DNA of 64,000 bases from Diphasiastrum complanatum (GCA_029204225.1 CM055111.1:19246642-19310641), one strand, 5' to 3'. Shown: positions 33,651-44,190, counted from the stretch's first letter. The notes: generated by a model from the sequence alone, not told the origin. Numbers and translations are program-made.

Positions 33651-34303
33651 TATGAGAGATTTCAACTAGTTTAGTCTAGTTTAGTCACATTTTGGTAAAT
33701 TGTCAATAAGAGGCCAAAACTCATTTTAGACTTAGAGATAAACTTTTTGAAGTTATATTAGTTTAAAATACATTCAATAAACACTTCTGGAAAGTGTGAG
33801 AAAGTTGGTAGTCGAGTTTGAGAGAGATTCAGATTTGAACTTTGGTACATTGAATCTAGACCCAAAAATAGTAGGGTTTACATTTTGGAGGGAAAGCCAA
33901 GTGGCCAAATAGGGTTTGAAAACTCTATAAAAGGATATAACTCGTGGAGAGACACATCTTCTCTCTTCTATCTCTCATTTCATCATTATATATGGTTCTC
34001 TTTGGGTTCTACTACTCATTGGTGCACTATCTTGGTGTTATCTTGCAATTCTATGTGTAGAATGATCATTTATTGTTATTTTCGGTTTCACACGTGTGAA
34101 ATATAGTAGAATACTATAATTGTACGAAAAGCAAACATATTTTATGTTTTGGTTCATGTTTGATCAATATCTCTTAGAGTTTGCATCTCATTTTGTATGT
34201 AGATGCTGATTTTTCTACATTGGCAGGATTGTTGGTTTGCTCCTTATTGTAACCAAAGATTTGGGACATGGATTGGATCTTGAATGATCTGAAATCCTTC
34301 ACA
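33651..34303 (+). repeat. 5' LTR of A1
   Basis: The LTR starts TATGAGAG (TG changed to TA) and ends CCTTCACA, 653 bp. A probable TATA box TATAAAAG lies at 33926-33933, followed by CT-rich sequence. Confidence 0.9.
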
Positions 34304-34315
34304 TGGTATCAGAGC
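34304..34315 (+). promoter_or_regulatory. Primer-binding site of A1
   Basis: TGGTATCAGAGC immediately follows the LTR and is fully complementary to the 3' end of plant initiator tRNA-Met. Confidence 0.9.
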
Positions 34316-34904
34316 TCTTGTGTTTCAGTTTATGAAAGGATCATCCATATTTAGCAAGGATTTGGAGGAGTTACCAATGCTAGAGCATGCTAGATTGATC
34401 TCTACTCAAAAACCAGCATTTTTGCATGTGTAGAATTGATCTTTTGTAGGTCAAAACTCAATATAGGGTTATGTACTTGATCAATTCTGATTTCACACTT
34501 GGTTTACTGGATTTAGATGATATTTGGTGCATTAGGAAGGTCTCATTGGAGTCTACAAGAAGATATACCAAGTTTCTAGAAATTGCATGTAGAATTGGAG
34601 ATATTCAATTTTTTGTTATTTTGTCAAAACCCTAATTTTGATTGGATCTCTAGTTTGTGAGGTTACTGAACTTCATTTGAGTGTGTTTAAATCCTAGAAA
34701 GTGGCAAGAATCATTAGATTGATGATAGATCATAGGTTGATCAAGATTTCACTATTCTATGTGCTGATTTTCTAGTTAGAAGTGCTAGAAGAGATTTGAG
34801 AGGTTCCATATCGTTGTGATTTCTTCTTGAGTTCATTTTTTGACATTCAAGAAAGTGCTTTGTGCATTGGAACAGGTTGAAAGAGAAGATCAGGTCACTT
34901 CAAC

Positions 34905-35978
34905 ATGGCTACAAGTGGTGGATTTATGTTGGAGAGCAATGATAGGCTTACCTCAATCAACTATTCTACTTGGAAGGTGAGGATGGAGTCCTTATTGGAG
35001 ATGAATGAGTTGATGGAGATTGTTGCAGGTGTGGAGGAGATACCTCAAGCACCTCAAGATCAAGTGAGGTATGACAAGAGAGCAAAGAAAGCTCTACAGA
35101 TGATTAAGATGAATGTTACCAATGAACTTCTCAAGGAAGTTGGTAAGTGCACATCATCTTTGGAGGCTTGGGAAGCTTTGAAGAAGCTTTATGAATCCAA
35201 GTCTGCATCAAGAGTGCTTACTCTTACGAGACAAATCTTTCAAAGTTTGCAAAAGAAGGAAGAGAGTACTCATGCTTTTGTTTTGAGAGTTAAAGCATAT
35301 AATGATGAGTTAGCATGTATTGATGAAAGCATTAAGGAGGAAGAACTTGTTCAAGTTATACTTAATGGCTTGTTGGATGATCATGCTAATCTTGTTCAAA
35401 GTTTTGCTATTCAAAAGACTTTGCTAAGTATTGTGGATTTGCAAGAGATCTTGGTGAATGAGGAGTATAGGCTTCAATCAAGAAGAGGTGGATCTACATC
35501 GACATCTCATTATGACGAGGAGGCTATGTTCATCAAAGGCAAGTTCAAGGGCAAAGGCAAAGGCAAGTGGTCTAAAGGGCAAGATCAAGGTAAGACTTCT
35601 TCTTTTGGCAAAAAGAAAGATAAGTCTAAGTTGAAATTCTTTTATTGTGGAATCAAAGGGCATTTTGCAAATGAATGTTTGAAGAAGCAAAGAGATGAAG
35701 GTAGCAAGCAAATCAACTTTATTACTAATGATGAGGATCTAGATGGTGGTGATTCTCTTTTGATGTGTTCTTCAAGTCCAATATCAAGTGAAGGTGACAA
35801 AGATTTATGGTGGATTGATAGTGGAGCTAGTTCACACATGACTAGTCACAAGGAGTTCTTTACTTCTTTGGTCACTTATGATAGAGCCAAGAAAGCAATT
35901 CACATGGCCAATGGTGGTGAGTGTGTGATTGAAGGTATTGGTTCAATTCCTATTTCTCTCTCTACTAATAGGAAATGA
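34905..35978 (+). CDS. A1 Gag with zinc knuckle and aspartic protease
   Basis: The 357-residue product would form the particle shell and process it. It starts MATSGGFMLESNDRLTSINY. A UBN2-type helical gag lies at about residues 20-190, followed by a Gly/Lys-rich segment. The zinc knuckle at about residue 243 reads FFYCGIKGHFANEC, so the first Cys of CX2CX4HX4C is Phe here; A2 and B1 keep Cys. The protease motif WWIDSGASSHMT is at about residue 301. The frame ends in TGA at 35976-35978, where A2 reads GCA; beyond it the same frame stays open to 37136. Start chosen as the first Met, shared with B1 and B2. Confidence 0.85.
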   Translation: MATSGGFMLESNDRLTSINYSTWKVRMESLLEMNELMEIVAGVEEIPQAPQDQVRYDKRAKKALQMIKMNVTNELLKEVGKCTSSLEAWEALKKLYESKSASRVLTLTRQIFQSLQKKEESTHAFVLRVKAYNDELACIDESIKEEELVQVILNGLLDDHANLVQSFAIQKTLLSIVDLQEILVNEEYRLQSRRGGSTSTSHYDEEAMFIKGKFKGKGKGKWSKGQDQGKTSSFGKKKDKSKLKFFYCGIKGHFANECLKKQRDEGSKQINFITNDEDLDGGDSLLMCSSSPISSEGDKDLWWIDSGASSHMTSHKEFFTSLVTYDRAKKAIHMANGGECVIEGIGSIPISLSTNRK

Positions 35979-36020
35979 AGACTTGATGGTGTTCTTTACA
36001 TTCCTTCACTTTCAAAGAAT

Positions 36021-37136
36021 TTGATAAGTGTTGGTCAAATGATAGAGAAAGGATACATGGTAAAGTTTGGTTGTGATGCTTGTTGCATTACAAAGGAAGA
36101 AATCTTGGTTGCTAGGGGCAATAGACAAGGTAGACTTTTCAAGCTTGATGCTTTTGTTATGGCTAACAAAAAGGATGGAATGGAAAAGGAGATTGGTCTC
36201 AACTCTCCAAAGTTACCTTTTAGCATCAATAAGATTGGTGGATCTTATGCAAAGTCTAACAAGCTTCCTTATGCTAGATCTAGGTCAAGATCTAATATGC
36301 TTTTTGGAGATGTTCATCTTTGTGCTAACTTGGCTAGTCTTGAGGATAATGATGGTGTTTCAATGGTTCTTCATGGCAAGTGCAAGCATGCAAAAGGTAA
36401 GGAAAGAGCTAACTTCGTCAATGGAGGTGAAGGTTCTTCCTTGAAAAAGATTGTTGTTAATGATTTCTTTGATCATATGGAAAAGGATGTTGCTAGGTGC
36501 ATGCATGAAGGAGGTGGTTCTTCTACATTCTTTTGTGATGAGTCCAAGAAAGTCATTTTTGCAGCAAGTGGAGTCACATTTCTTCATAAAGAAAGTAGAT
36601 CAAATGGTTCTATCAAGAGACTTAGTGAGGGAGATAGTCACAAGTCAAGAAGAAGAGAAGTATGTGAAGAGTTCAAAGTAGGATGTACTTTGAATGATGT
36701 CATTGTGAATGATAGTGAGGAAGAATCATTATCATATGATTCATTACCTAAAACATTGAGTAGAAGTTCTTGTTTGAAAAAAGAGAGTACTTCAATCATC
36801 CTTATGTTGAAGGTACTAATCATTTTTTTCATGGCTTCTAATGTTTTTGAGGTTTCTACTTCTTATGATGCAATCATTAAGAGGGAGTCTTATGAAGGAA
36901 AGAGCAATGGAAGATTGGTTCTTGGGAAGATCCAAGGCATGGATCTCACATCTCTTCATCAACTCAAAGGATTCTATGATTGTGACTTGATCACTCATGA
37001 TCAAGATGGCAAAAAGTTGGTTGGAGAAGACTACATGGAGCAAATCGAGAGGCAATTTCTTCAAGCCAAGGGAGATCTCATTGGTGAGCTTATTGAGGTT
37101 TGTTATGGACTCAAGAGGGCGGATTTATTAGGTTGA
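36021..37136 (+). CDS. A1 cargo block 1: unknown protein where integrase should be
   Basis: In frame with gag past one TGA, the first 60 residues resemble the post-protease region of normal copias (LISVGQMIEKGYMVKFGCDA). From about 36235 the sequence is unrelated to retroelement enzymes: ASLEDNDGVSMVLHGKCKHA, DFFDHMEKDVARCMHEGG, KSRRREVCEEFKVGCTLNDV and TSLHQLKGFYDCDLITHDQD. No HHCC or DDE triad is present. The open length (372 codons) and the matching block in A2 argue for a formerly translated segment. It may be host sequence captured by the element. I recognise no domain. Confidence 0.55.
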   Translation: MISVGQMIEKGYMVKFGCDACCITKEEILVARGNRQGRLFKLDAFVMANKKDGMEKEIGLNSPKLPFSINKIGGSYAKSNKLPYARSRSRSNMLFGDVHLCANLASLEDNDGVSMVLHGKCKHAKGKERANFVNGGEGSSLKKIVVNDFFDHMEKDVARCMHEGGGSSTFFCDESKKVIFAASGVTFLHKESRSNGSIKRLSEGDSHKSRRREVCEEFKVGCTLNDVIVNDSEEESLSYDSLPKTLSRSSCLKKESTSIILMLKVLIIFFMASNVFEVSTSYDAIIKRESYEGKSNGRLVLGKIQGMDLTSLHQLKGFYDCDLITHDQDGKKLVGEDYMEQIERQFLQAKGDLIGELIEVCYGLKRADLLG

Positions 37137-37161
37137 TACTCATCTTCACCTACTCTACTTC

Positions 37162-37428
37162 ATGTTGGATGGAAAGTTTGGAATCTATCTTTTGATTTAT
37201 GATGGTGACATTGATGACATTGTTTTCACTAACCATTGTGGAAATTCGAGATCAAGCATTGATGAGTTCTTGTTGGATATTGATCATATGTTTGAGAGGG
37301 AGTATTTCCAGAGGTTCAGGTCTGAAGATATTCATATCTCTGATATCTTTGATGATCAAGAGAAAGGTAAGCAAGTGGAAGCGACTCACTTTGCTTTACT
37401 CACATGTTTGGAGAATTGTTTTGTGTAG
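37162..37428 (+). other. A1 linker region between the two cargo blocks
   Basis: The end of this 88-codon frame (DQEKGKQVEATHFALLT) resembles the integrase-RT linker of B1 (DQKGKQVVSGNYIAFLTSL). A1 thus keeps a scrap of normal copia sequence exactly where integrase would end and RT begin. The upstream part of the frame is unrecognised. Confidence 0.45.
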
Positions 37429-38296
37429 ATGATGCTATGCAAGTGGATATTGATTCTCATGGTTTTCATACTAGAAAAAAAAGTAATGGATCTGAAAAAC
37501 AAATTTTGTTCAATGACTTTGATGGTCAAGAGGAAGATCAAGAGGTTGGTCTCAAAGGGCTTCAACAACACAAAAGGAAAGGTGGCAATTTGGAGCTAGT
37601 CAAGAGCATCAAAGGAGAGATAATTGGCAAAGATGTTATGGATCTATTTTTGCAGCTTATTGAAAACTCAAGTAAGGTCAAAGGAACAGCAAGAAAGTGT
37701 TGTTCAAGTTTACTTTACTTGTTCTATCTCATGTTTGAGCTATTTCATGTGAATGTGTGCAAATTGTCAAGATATGGACAAACTAGTTACATTGTCTTGC
37801 AATATCTTATTGTTGGAGTTGTACTAGCATTCTTGGCTGGTTTTGCTGATGAAAATAAAGCTATTGGAGGTTCATTACATCACTCATTCATGGCCAAGTC
37901 ATCAAGTGTTGATGATATCCTGTGGCAAGATGGAGATGGAGGCTCATTATGGAGTTTTATGGTGAATACATATCAAGAAAGGACAAAGTTGGAGGAGACA
38001 AGCAAGAAAATGGTCATCACTCACATTTATTGTTTGGTTGCTGTAATTTTTCAGAGAGTTCAAAGTTTGAAACATGGAGAAATCATTTCATTCACATTCT
38101 ATTTGGTTCTTCATGTTCTAGTTATATTTTGATGTGCAAAATTGATGTAAGAAATAGTGAAGCATCCAATTTGGACACTATTCTCTATATCAATTATGAA
38201 AGATACTTTAGAACCTTAGAAAGAAGATCTATACTTAGGATGGAGATCATTCTAAAGTTGGATCAAAGTTCTATTGTCAAAACTATGCCAAAACTA
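37408..38296 (+). CDS. A1 cargo block 2, shared with B1, replacing RT and RNase H
   Basis: Two overlapping frames (37404-38132 and 37922-38314) together follow the B1 cargo: NGSEKQILFNDFDGQEEDQE, NLELVKSIKGEIIGKDVMDL, KCCSSLLYLFYLMFELFHV, then HFIHILFGSSCSSYI, CKIDVRNSEAS and DTILYINY. About 190 bases present in B1 are missing, and the frame shifts near 37925. Several hydrophobic stretches occur (YLIVGVVLAFLAGFA), but they are not all kept in B1, so membrane insertion is unproven. Function unknown. Confidence 0.55.
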
Positions 38297-38309
38297 GTTG
38301 AAGAGGGAG

Positions 38310-38830
38310 TGTGAGAGATTTCAACTAGTTTAGTCTAGTTTAGTCACATTTTGGTAAATTGTCAATAAGAGGCCAAAACTCATTTTAGACTTAGAGATAA
38401 ACTTTTTGAAGTTGTATTAGTTTAAAATACATCCAATAAACACTTTTGGAAAGTGTGGGAAAGTTGATAGTCGAGTTTGAGAGAGATTCAAATTTGAACT
38501 TTGGGTACATTGAATCTAGACCCAAAAATAGTAGGGTTTACATTTTGGAGGGAAAGCCAAGTGGCCAAATAGGGTTTGGAAACTCTATAAAAGGATGTAA
38601 CTCGTGGAGATACACATCTTCTCTCTTCTATCTCTCATTTCATCATTATATATGGTTCTCTTTGGGTTCTACTACTCATTGGTGCCCTATCTTGGTGTTA
38701 TCTTGCAATTCTATGTGTAGAATGATCATTTATTGCTATTTTCGGTTTCACACGTGTGAAATACAGTAGAGTACTATAATTGTGTGGACAGCAAACATAT
38801 TTTATGTTTTGGTTCATGTTTGATCAATAT
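38310..38830 (+). repeat. 3' LTR of A1, first part
   Basis: The LTR starts TGTGAGAG after the purine tract AAGAGGGAG (38301-38309). It runs to AATAT (38826-38830), where B1 is inserted; the rest of the LTR is at 44858-44993. Confidence 0.92.
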
Positions 38831-39480
38831 TGTGAAAGATTTCAGATCCTTAAGATCCAATCTACTTGAATGAACTTTGGTTAGAAACAGAAATACACTA
38901 CCACTTTCATCAATGTAGAAAAATCAGCATCTACACACAATTTGAGATGCAAACACTAATAGAACTTGATCAAACTTGAATGAAATGATTATGTACTGTT
39001 TTTGTCCGTACAAAACCAGCAAGCTACTGTATTTCACACGTGTGGATCCAAAAATAGCAAACATAGATCATTCTACACATAGAATTGCAAGCAATCACTA
39101 AGATAGTGCACCAATGGATAGTAGAACCCAAGAGAACCATGTATAAGCATGAAATGAGATAGAGAAGAGAGAAGATGACTCTCTCTACGAGTTACATCCT
39201 TTTATAACAGGTCCAAATCCTATTTGTCCACTTGGCTTTTCCACCAAAATGCTAACCCTACCAATTTTGGGTCTAGATTCAATGTACCCAACTTATTCAA
39301 ATTGAATCTACTCAAACTCGTATTCTATCTTTCCCACACTTTCAAAAAATGTTTATTCAAATGAAATTTAGACTAATGAACTTTGAAAAGTCAACCTCTA
39401 AGTCTAAAACAAGTTTTGGCCTCAATATGCCAAATATGGAAATATTGCAAAATGTGATGAAACTATTTGAATCTTTCACA
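38831..39480 (-). repeat. 3' LTR of B1
   Basis: TGTGAAAG...CTTTCACA, 650 bp, next to the purine-rich tract seen here as CTCTCTCTTC (39481-39490). It differs from the other B1 LTR at scattered sites. Confidence 0.92.
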
Positions 39481-40063
39481 CTCTCTCTTCAACTAGTTTT
39501 AGCATAGACTTTGATAATACTCCAAGTGAAGTCCTATGCTTCATGAACAAGTCTTTTCCCAATGCTTTGGTGAATATATCAGCTACACATTCCCTTGAAG
39601 ACACATGTTGAAGCTCCACCTCCTTTGCAATGACTCGCTCTCTCACAAAATGATATTGTATCTCAATATGCTTGCTCCTAGCATGAAAGATAGGATTGGA
39701 TGCCATTCTTTGGGCTGATTGATTGTCACAAAAGATGATTGGGCTCTCTGAAAAATCCAGCAAGTGAAGATCCTTGATCATCCTCTTGGTCCATACCATC
39801 TCCTTTGTGCAATGTGTAAGAGCTTTGTACTCGGCCTCACTAGATGACAATGAGATAGTGGCTTGTTTCTTTGACATCCATGATATAGCTCCATCACCTA
39901 TGAAAATACAATAAGAACTAATGGATTTCCTATCCATTACATCTCCAGCATAGTCCGAATCTGAAAATCCAAAAAGATTAGGTGATGATCCCTCATACAA
40001 TATGCCAAAATCTCGAGTTCCAATGATGTACCTCAAAACTCGCTTTCCTAGCTTCCAATGCTC
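39476..40063 (-). pseudogene. B1 RNase H
   Basis: In element direction it starts EHWKLGKRVLRYIIGTRDFG and continues with FSDSDYAGDVMDRKS (acidic site), SWMSKKQATISLSSSEAEYK, IIFCDNQSAQRMASNPIFHA and CVADIFTKALGK. This is a nearly complete copia RNase H. It is joined to the cargo in a different frame (+1), so it would not be translated as a fusion. The frame runs past the purine tract into the LTR. Confidence 0.8.
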
Positions 40064-42057
40064 CTAGCATAGTTTTCGCCAATAGAACTTTGATCCATCA
40101 TAAGAATGATCTTCTTCCTAAGAATAGATCTCCTTCCAATGATCATGTAATGCTCAAAATAGAAACAACCATAATTGATATAGAGAATAGTGTCCACTTG
40201 GGATGCTTCACTATTTCTTACATCAATTTTACATGTAAAAATGTGACTAGAACATGAAGAATCAAATAGAATGTAAATGAAATGATTCCACCATGCTTCC
40301 AACTCTGAACTCTCTGGAAAAATACAGCAAACAGACAATAAATGTGAGTGATCAACTTTGGCTTGCATGTCTCCTCCTCCTTTGTCCTTTGTTGCCTTGT
40401 ATCCACCATGATACTCCATGAATGAGCCTCCATCTTCACCTTGCCACAAGAAACCATCAAACCTTGGAAATCCATGAGTAGGTGAGTACATTAATGATGC
40501 AAATCCAGCACCACATGACTCCATAAACCAAGTAGTTTGCACTAGTCCATCTTCAAGATCTTCTTGACACAAGAAAATGACCATGAATTCACCAAAAATT
40601 GACAATCTCCAAGTATTGGCACCAAGTAGCTCAACACTTGAGAACTTAGCCACGGATGAGTGACATAATGAACCTCCAATAGCTTCATTTCCATCAACAA
40701 AATCAGCCAGAAATTCTAGTACAAATCCAACATCAAAACAATGCTCACCAATGTAGCTAGTTTTACCATATATTGACAATTTGCACACATCCACATGAAA
40801 TTGCTCAAACATGAGATAGAACAAGTAAAGTAAACTTGAACAACACTTCCTTGCTGCTCCTTTGACCTTACTTGAGTCTTCAATATGTTGCAAAAACAGA
40901 TCCATAACACCTTTGCCAATTACCTCTCCTTTGATGCTCTTGACTAGCTCCAAATTGCCAACTTCTCTTTTGACTAGTTGAAGCGCTTTGAGATCAACCT
41001 CTTGATCTTCAACTTGACCATCAAAGTCATTGAACAAAATTTGTTTTCCAGATCCATTACTTGATTTTACAGCAAGATAACATCCATCCACTTGCATAGC
41101 TCCATGTACACAAGAAGATTCTCCAAAAGATGTTCCACTCTTCATAAGAGATCGATACTCAAGATCCATTGCTTGGATCCACTCCTCTTCTTTCCTTACT
41201 TGATCTACACTTGTCAGCTCATCCAAAGAGGTTAGGAAAGCAATATAATTTCCAGAAACTACTTGCTTACCCTTTTGATCATATGTGAGCCTTGAAGGTA
41301 CTTGTCTTTCTCTTGATGTTCTCCTTGGCTTTTGACTTGATGAAGGTCCATCATCACCACCATCCAAAGTAGGATCCTTCTCATCAACATCAAGAATGTT
41401 AGAACCATCAATCATGCTTGAAGACACCATTGGAATGTTTCCCTCATAAAAAATGACATCTCTACCAACAATCACTTTGTTAGTAGAAGGAATGTAAACC
41501 TTGTAGGCTTTACTCACCTCACTATATCCAAAAGAAATACCTCTACTTGAAGATGAATCCTCCTTGGTCCTATCATCAAGAGTAATGTTGACATAGCATG
41601 TGCATCCAAAGGTTCTTAGAAAGTTGACACTCGGCCTCCTCTTGAATAGCATCTCAAAAGGTGTCCTTCCATCCAAAATAGCACTCGGCCACCTATTGCA
41701 CAAGAAATTGGCACACAACAAAGCTTGATCCCAAAATGGTCTATCAAGATTAGCACTTAACCTCATAGCTTTAGCACTCTCACATAAAGTTCTATTCTTC
41801 CTTTCAGCCACTCCATTTTGTTGTGGAGTCCTTGATGTTGTATACTCCCTCTTAATCCCATGCTCATCACAAAAGGCCTTGAACTTGTTAGATATGTACT
41901 CACCACCATTGTCACCTCTCAAGCACTTGATCTTTGTGGAGAATTGGTTTTCCCTTACATTCTTGAACTTGACAAAGACATCATACACTTCATCCTTGGT
42001 CTTTAGTAGATAGATCCAACAAAATCTACTAAAATCATCAATGAATGTTACATACAT
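40048..42057 (-). CDS. B1 integrase fused to cargo block 2
   Basis: This is a 669-codon frame. Residues 1-190 are the integrase core: YVTFIDDFSRFCWIYLLKTK, RGDNGGEYIS (second Asp) and QNGVAERKNRTLCES (Glu). Upstream in the same frame the first Asp context HSD reads HSYIHG, so the triad is incomplete. A linker with PRRTSRERQVPSRLTYDQKG leads to AMDLEYRSLMKSGT at 41133, where RT should start. About 355 residues of unrelated sequence follow (41132-40064), with KQILFNDFDGQVEDQ, KCCSSLLYLFYLMFEQFHVD and CKIDVRNSEAS. The cargo stays open, then ends as RNase H begins in another frame. Confidence 0.75.
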   Translation of the reverse strand: MYVTFIDDFSRFCWIYLLKTKDEVYDVFVKFKNVRENQFSTKIKCLRGDNGGEYISNKFKAFCDEHGIKREYTTSRTPQQNGVAERKNRTLCESAKAMRLSANLDRPFWDQALLCANFLCNRWPSAILDGRTPFEMLFKRRPSVNFLRTFGCTCYVNITLDDRTKEDSSSSRGISFGYSEVSKAYKVYIPSTNKVIVGRDVIFYEGNIPMVSSSMIDGSNILDVDEKDPTLDGGDDGPSSSQKPRRTSRERQVPSRLTYDQKGKQVVSGNYIAFLTSLDELTSVDQVRKEEEWIQAMDLEYRSLMKSGTSFGESSCVHGAMQVDGCYLAVKSSNGSGKQILFNDFDGQVEDQEVDLKALQLVKREVGNLELVKSIKGEVIGKGVMDLFLQHIEDSSKVKGAARKCCSSLLYLFYLMFEQFHVDVCKLSIYGKTSYIGEHCFDVGFVLEFLADFVDGNEAIGGSLCHSSVAKFSSVELLGANTWRLSIFGEFMVIFLCQEDLEDGLVQTTWFMESCGAGFASLMYSPTHGFPRFDGFLWQGEDGGSFMEYHGGYKATKDKGGGDMQAKVDHSHLLSVCCIFPESSELEAWWNHFIYILFDSSCSSHIFTCKIDVRNSEASQVDTILYINYGCFYFEHYMIIGRRSILRKKIILMMDQSSIGENYARSIGS

Positions 42058-42147
42058 CTTAGCTCCACTATTGCTAATTGTAGTAAATCCATGAATATAT
42101 GAATGTACAAGTTGAAAAGGCTTTGTAGATCTAGAAATAGATCTAGT

Positions 42148-43602
42148 CTAAGGTAGTCTATGTGACTTAGACAAAGCACAAGACTCACAAACATGCTTGT
42201 CATTGCTTAAGGAACTTGGAAGACCAATCACAACCTTCTTCCTTGCCATTACCTCCAATGACTTGAAGTTGAGATGTCCCATCCTTTTGTGCCAAACCTC
42301 TTGAATAGAATTTTGCTCCCTTGCAACACATCCAACTTGGTTAGCAATAACACAAGCATCAAGTTTGAACAACTTCCATTGTCTTTTACCTGTTCCAATC
42401 AAGACATCCTTCATTTTGATCAAACAAGCATCTCCATCAAACTCGACATTGAGGCCTTTACTTAGCATTTGACTCACACTAAGCAAATTCTTGGTAATAG
42501 ATGGAATAAACAAGACATCCTCCAAATGAACATTCCTATTTGTAGAGAGAGAAATAGGAATTGTGCCAATCCCTTTGATTGCACACTCACCATCATTGGC
42601 CGTGTAGATCACCCTCTTGTCATATCCATATGCCAAAAAAGAAGTGAAGTATTCTTTGTAAAAGGTCGTGTGTGAACTTGCTCCACTATCAATCCACCAA
42701 GGATCTAGATCTCCATCATTAGCAAGCATACATGAAGACATCACAAAAGCATCATCATTTGCATCTTGCACATCCAAACCATCCTCATCAAGAGTAAGAT
42801 TACCTTGCTTGTCTCCTTGATCTCTCTTCTTCTTGTAGCACTCACTTGCAAAGTGTCCTTTGATGCCACAATAGAAGCACTTGAGCTTTGATCTATCCTT
42901 CTTTCTGCCACTTGAAGAAGCATCCACTTGATCTTGTCCTTTAGACCACTTGCTTTTGGTTTTACCCTTGAATTTGCCCTTTGTGAACATAGCATCTTCT
43001 TGAAGTGTCGATGTAGATCCACCTCTTGCTTGAAGCCTATATTTCTCATTGATCAAGATCTCTTGAAGATCCATCAAACTTGGCAAAGTCTTTTGAATAG
43101 CAATACTTTGAACAATGTTAGCATGAGCATCCAACAAGCCATTAAGAATCACTTGAATAAGCTCTCCTTCCTTAATGCTTCCATCTATGCAAGCTAACTC
43201 ATCATTCAATGCTTTCATTCTCAAAACAAAAGTACTTGGACTTTCTTCATTCTTTTGAAAACAAGAAAAGATTTGTCTTCTTAGAGTCAACAATCTAGAA
43301 GTAGACTTGGATTCATAAAGCTTCTTCAATGAATTCCAAGCTTCCAAAGATGATGTGCACTTACCAACTTCCTTGAGAAGTTCATTGGTAACATTTATCT
43401 TTATCATGTGTAGAGCCTTCTTGGCCCTCTTGTCATACCTCAATTGATCTTGTTGTGTTGCTGGTCTCTCTTCCAAACCTACAACATTATCCAAAACATC
43501 ATTCATCTCAAGAAGTGACTCCATCCTCACTTTCCATAATGAATAGTTACTTGAGGTAAGCCTATCATTGGCTTCCAACATGACTCCAATTGAGGTTGCC
43601 AT
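42148..43602 (-). CDS. B1 Gag-protease with integrase zinc region
   Basis: The 484-residue frame starts MATSIGVMLEANDRLTSSNY. Order: UBN2-type gag; zinc knuckle CFYCGIKGHFASEC near residue 240; protease WWIDSGASSHTT near residue 300; LLSVSQMLSKGLNVEFDGDA; integrase HHCC (VWHKRMGHLN and HVCESC) near residues 437-475. It ends at TAG (42148-42150). Thirty codons later, in the same frame, the integrase ORF continues, so gag-protease-integrase-cargo was one polyprotein interrupted by a single stop. All visible gag and protease motifs are intact. Confidence 0.88.
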   Translation of the reverse strand: MATSIGVMLEANDRLTSSNYSLWKVRMESLLEMNDVLDNVVGLEERPATQQDQLRYDKRAKKALHMIKINVTNELLKEVGKCTSSLEAWNSLKKLYESKSTSRLLTLRRQIFSCFQKNEESPSTFVLRMKALNDELACIDGSIKEGELIQVILNGLLDAHANIVQSIAIQKTLPSLMDLQEILINEKYRLQARGGSTSTLQEDAMFTKGKFKGKTKSKWSKGQDQVDASSSGRKKDRSKLKCFYCGIKGHFASECYKKKRDQGDKQGNLTLDEDGLDVQDANDDAFVMSSCMLANDGDLDPWWIDSGASSHTTFYKEYFTSFLAYGYDKRVIYTANDGECAIKGIGTIPISLSTNRNVHLEDVLFIPSITKNLLSVSQMLSKGLNVEFDGDACLIKMKDVLIGTGKRQWKLFKLDACVIANQVGCVAREQNSIQEVWHKRMGHLNFKSLEVMARKKVVIGLPSSLSNDKHVCESCALSKSHRLP

Positions 43603-44190
43603 GTAGCAATGATTTGATCTTCTCTTTCAACCTGTTTCAATGCATAAAGCACTCCTTTGAAAAACAACAAATGCTTTTAAAAGAAATCACCAAGATTTGA
43701 AACTATCTCACAAATTCTCTTCTAGCACTTATCCAAACAAATCAACACATAGAATCATGGAATCTTGATCAACCTATGATCTATCCTCAATCTAATGACT
43801 TTTGCCACTTCCTAAGATTGAAACACACTCAAATGAAGTCCAGCAATCTCACTATCTAGAGATCCAATCAAAATTAGGGTTTTGACAAAATCACAAAAAA
43901 TTGGCTATTCCAAATCTACATGCAAATGTTGAAAATTTGATATGCAATCTATAAGCCACCACTTAGGCTAAACCAATGATCTAAAAATCGGCCAAATCCA
44001 GCATGTGAATTCAAAAAATGGAATTGAACAAGTATATTGACCTATTTAGTGTTTTGATCTACAAAAGATCCAATCTACAAAAGCAAAAAATCCGATTTTG
44101 GTGTAGAATCCTCTCTAGCATGCTCTAGACTTGATATCTTCACCAAATCATTGATAGATCTGATTTCCTCCTTCATAACCTGAAACACAA

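Noticed and set aside
37780..37870. Cargo block 2 as a membrane or envelope-like protein
   Set aside because: The hydrophobic run in A1 (YLIVGVVLAFLAGFA) is not conserved in B1, where charged residues break it.
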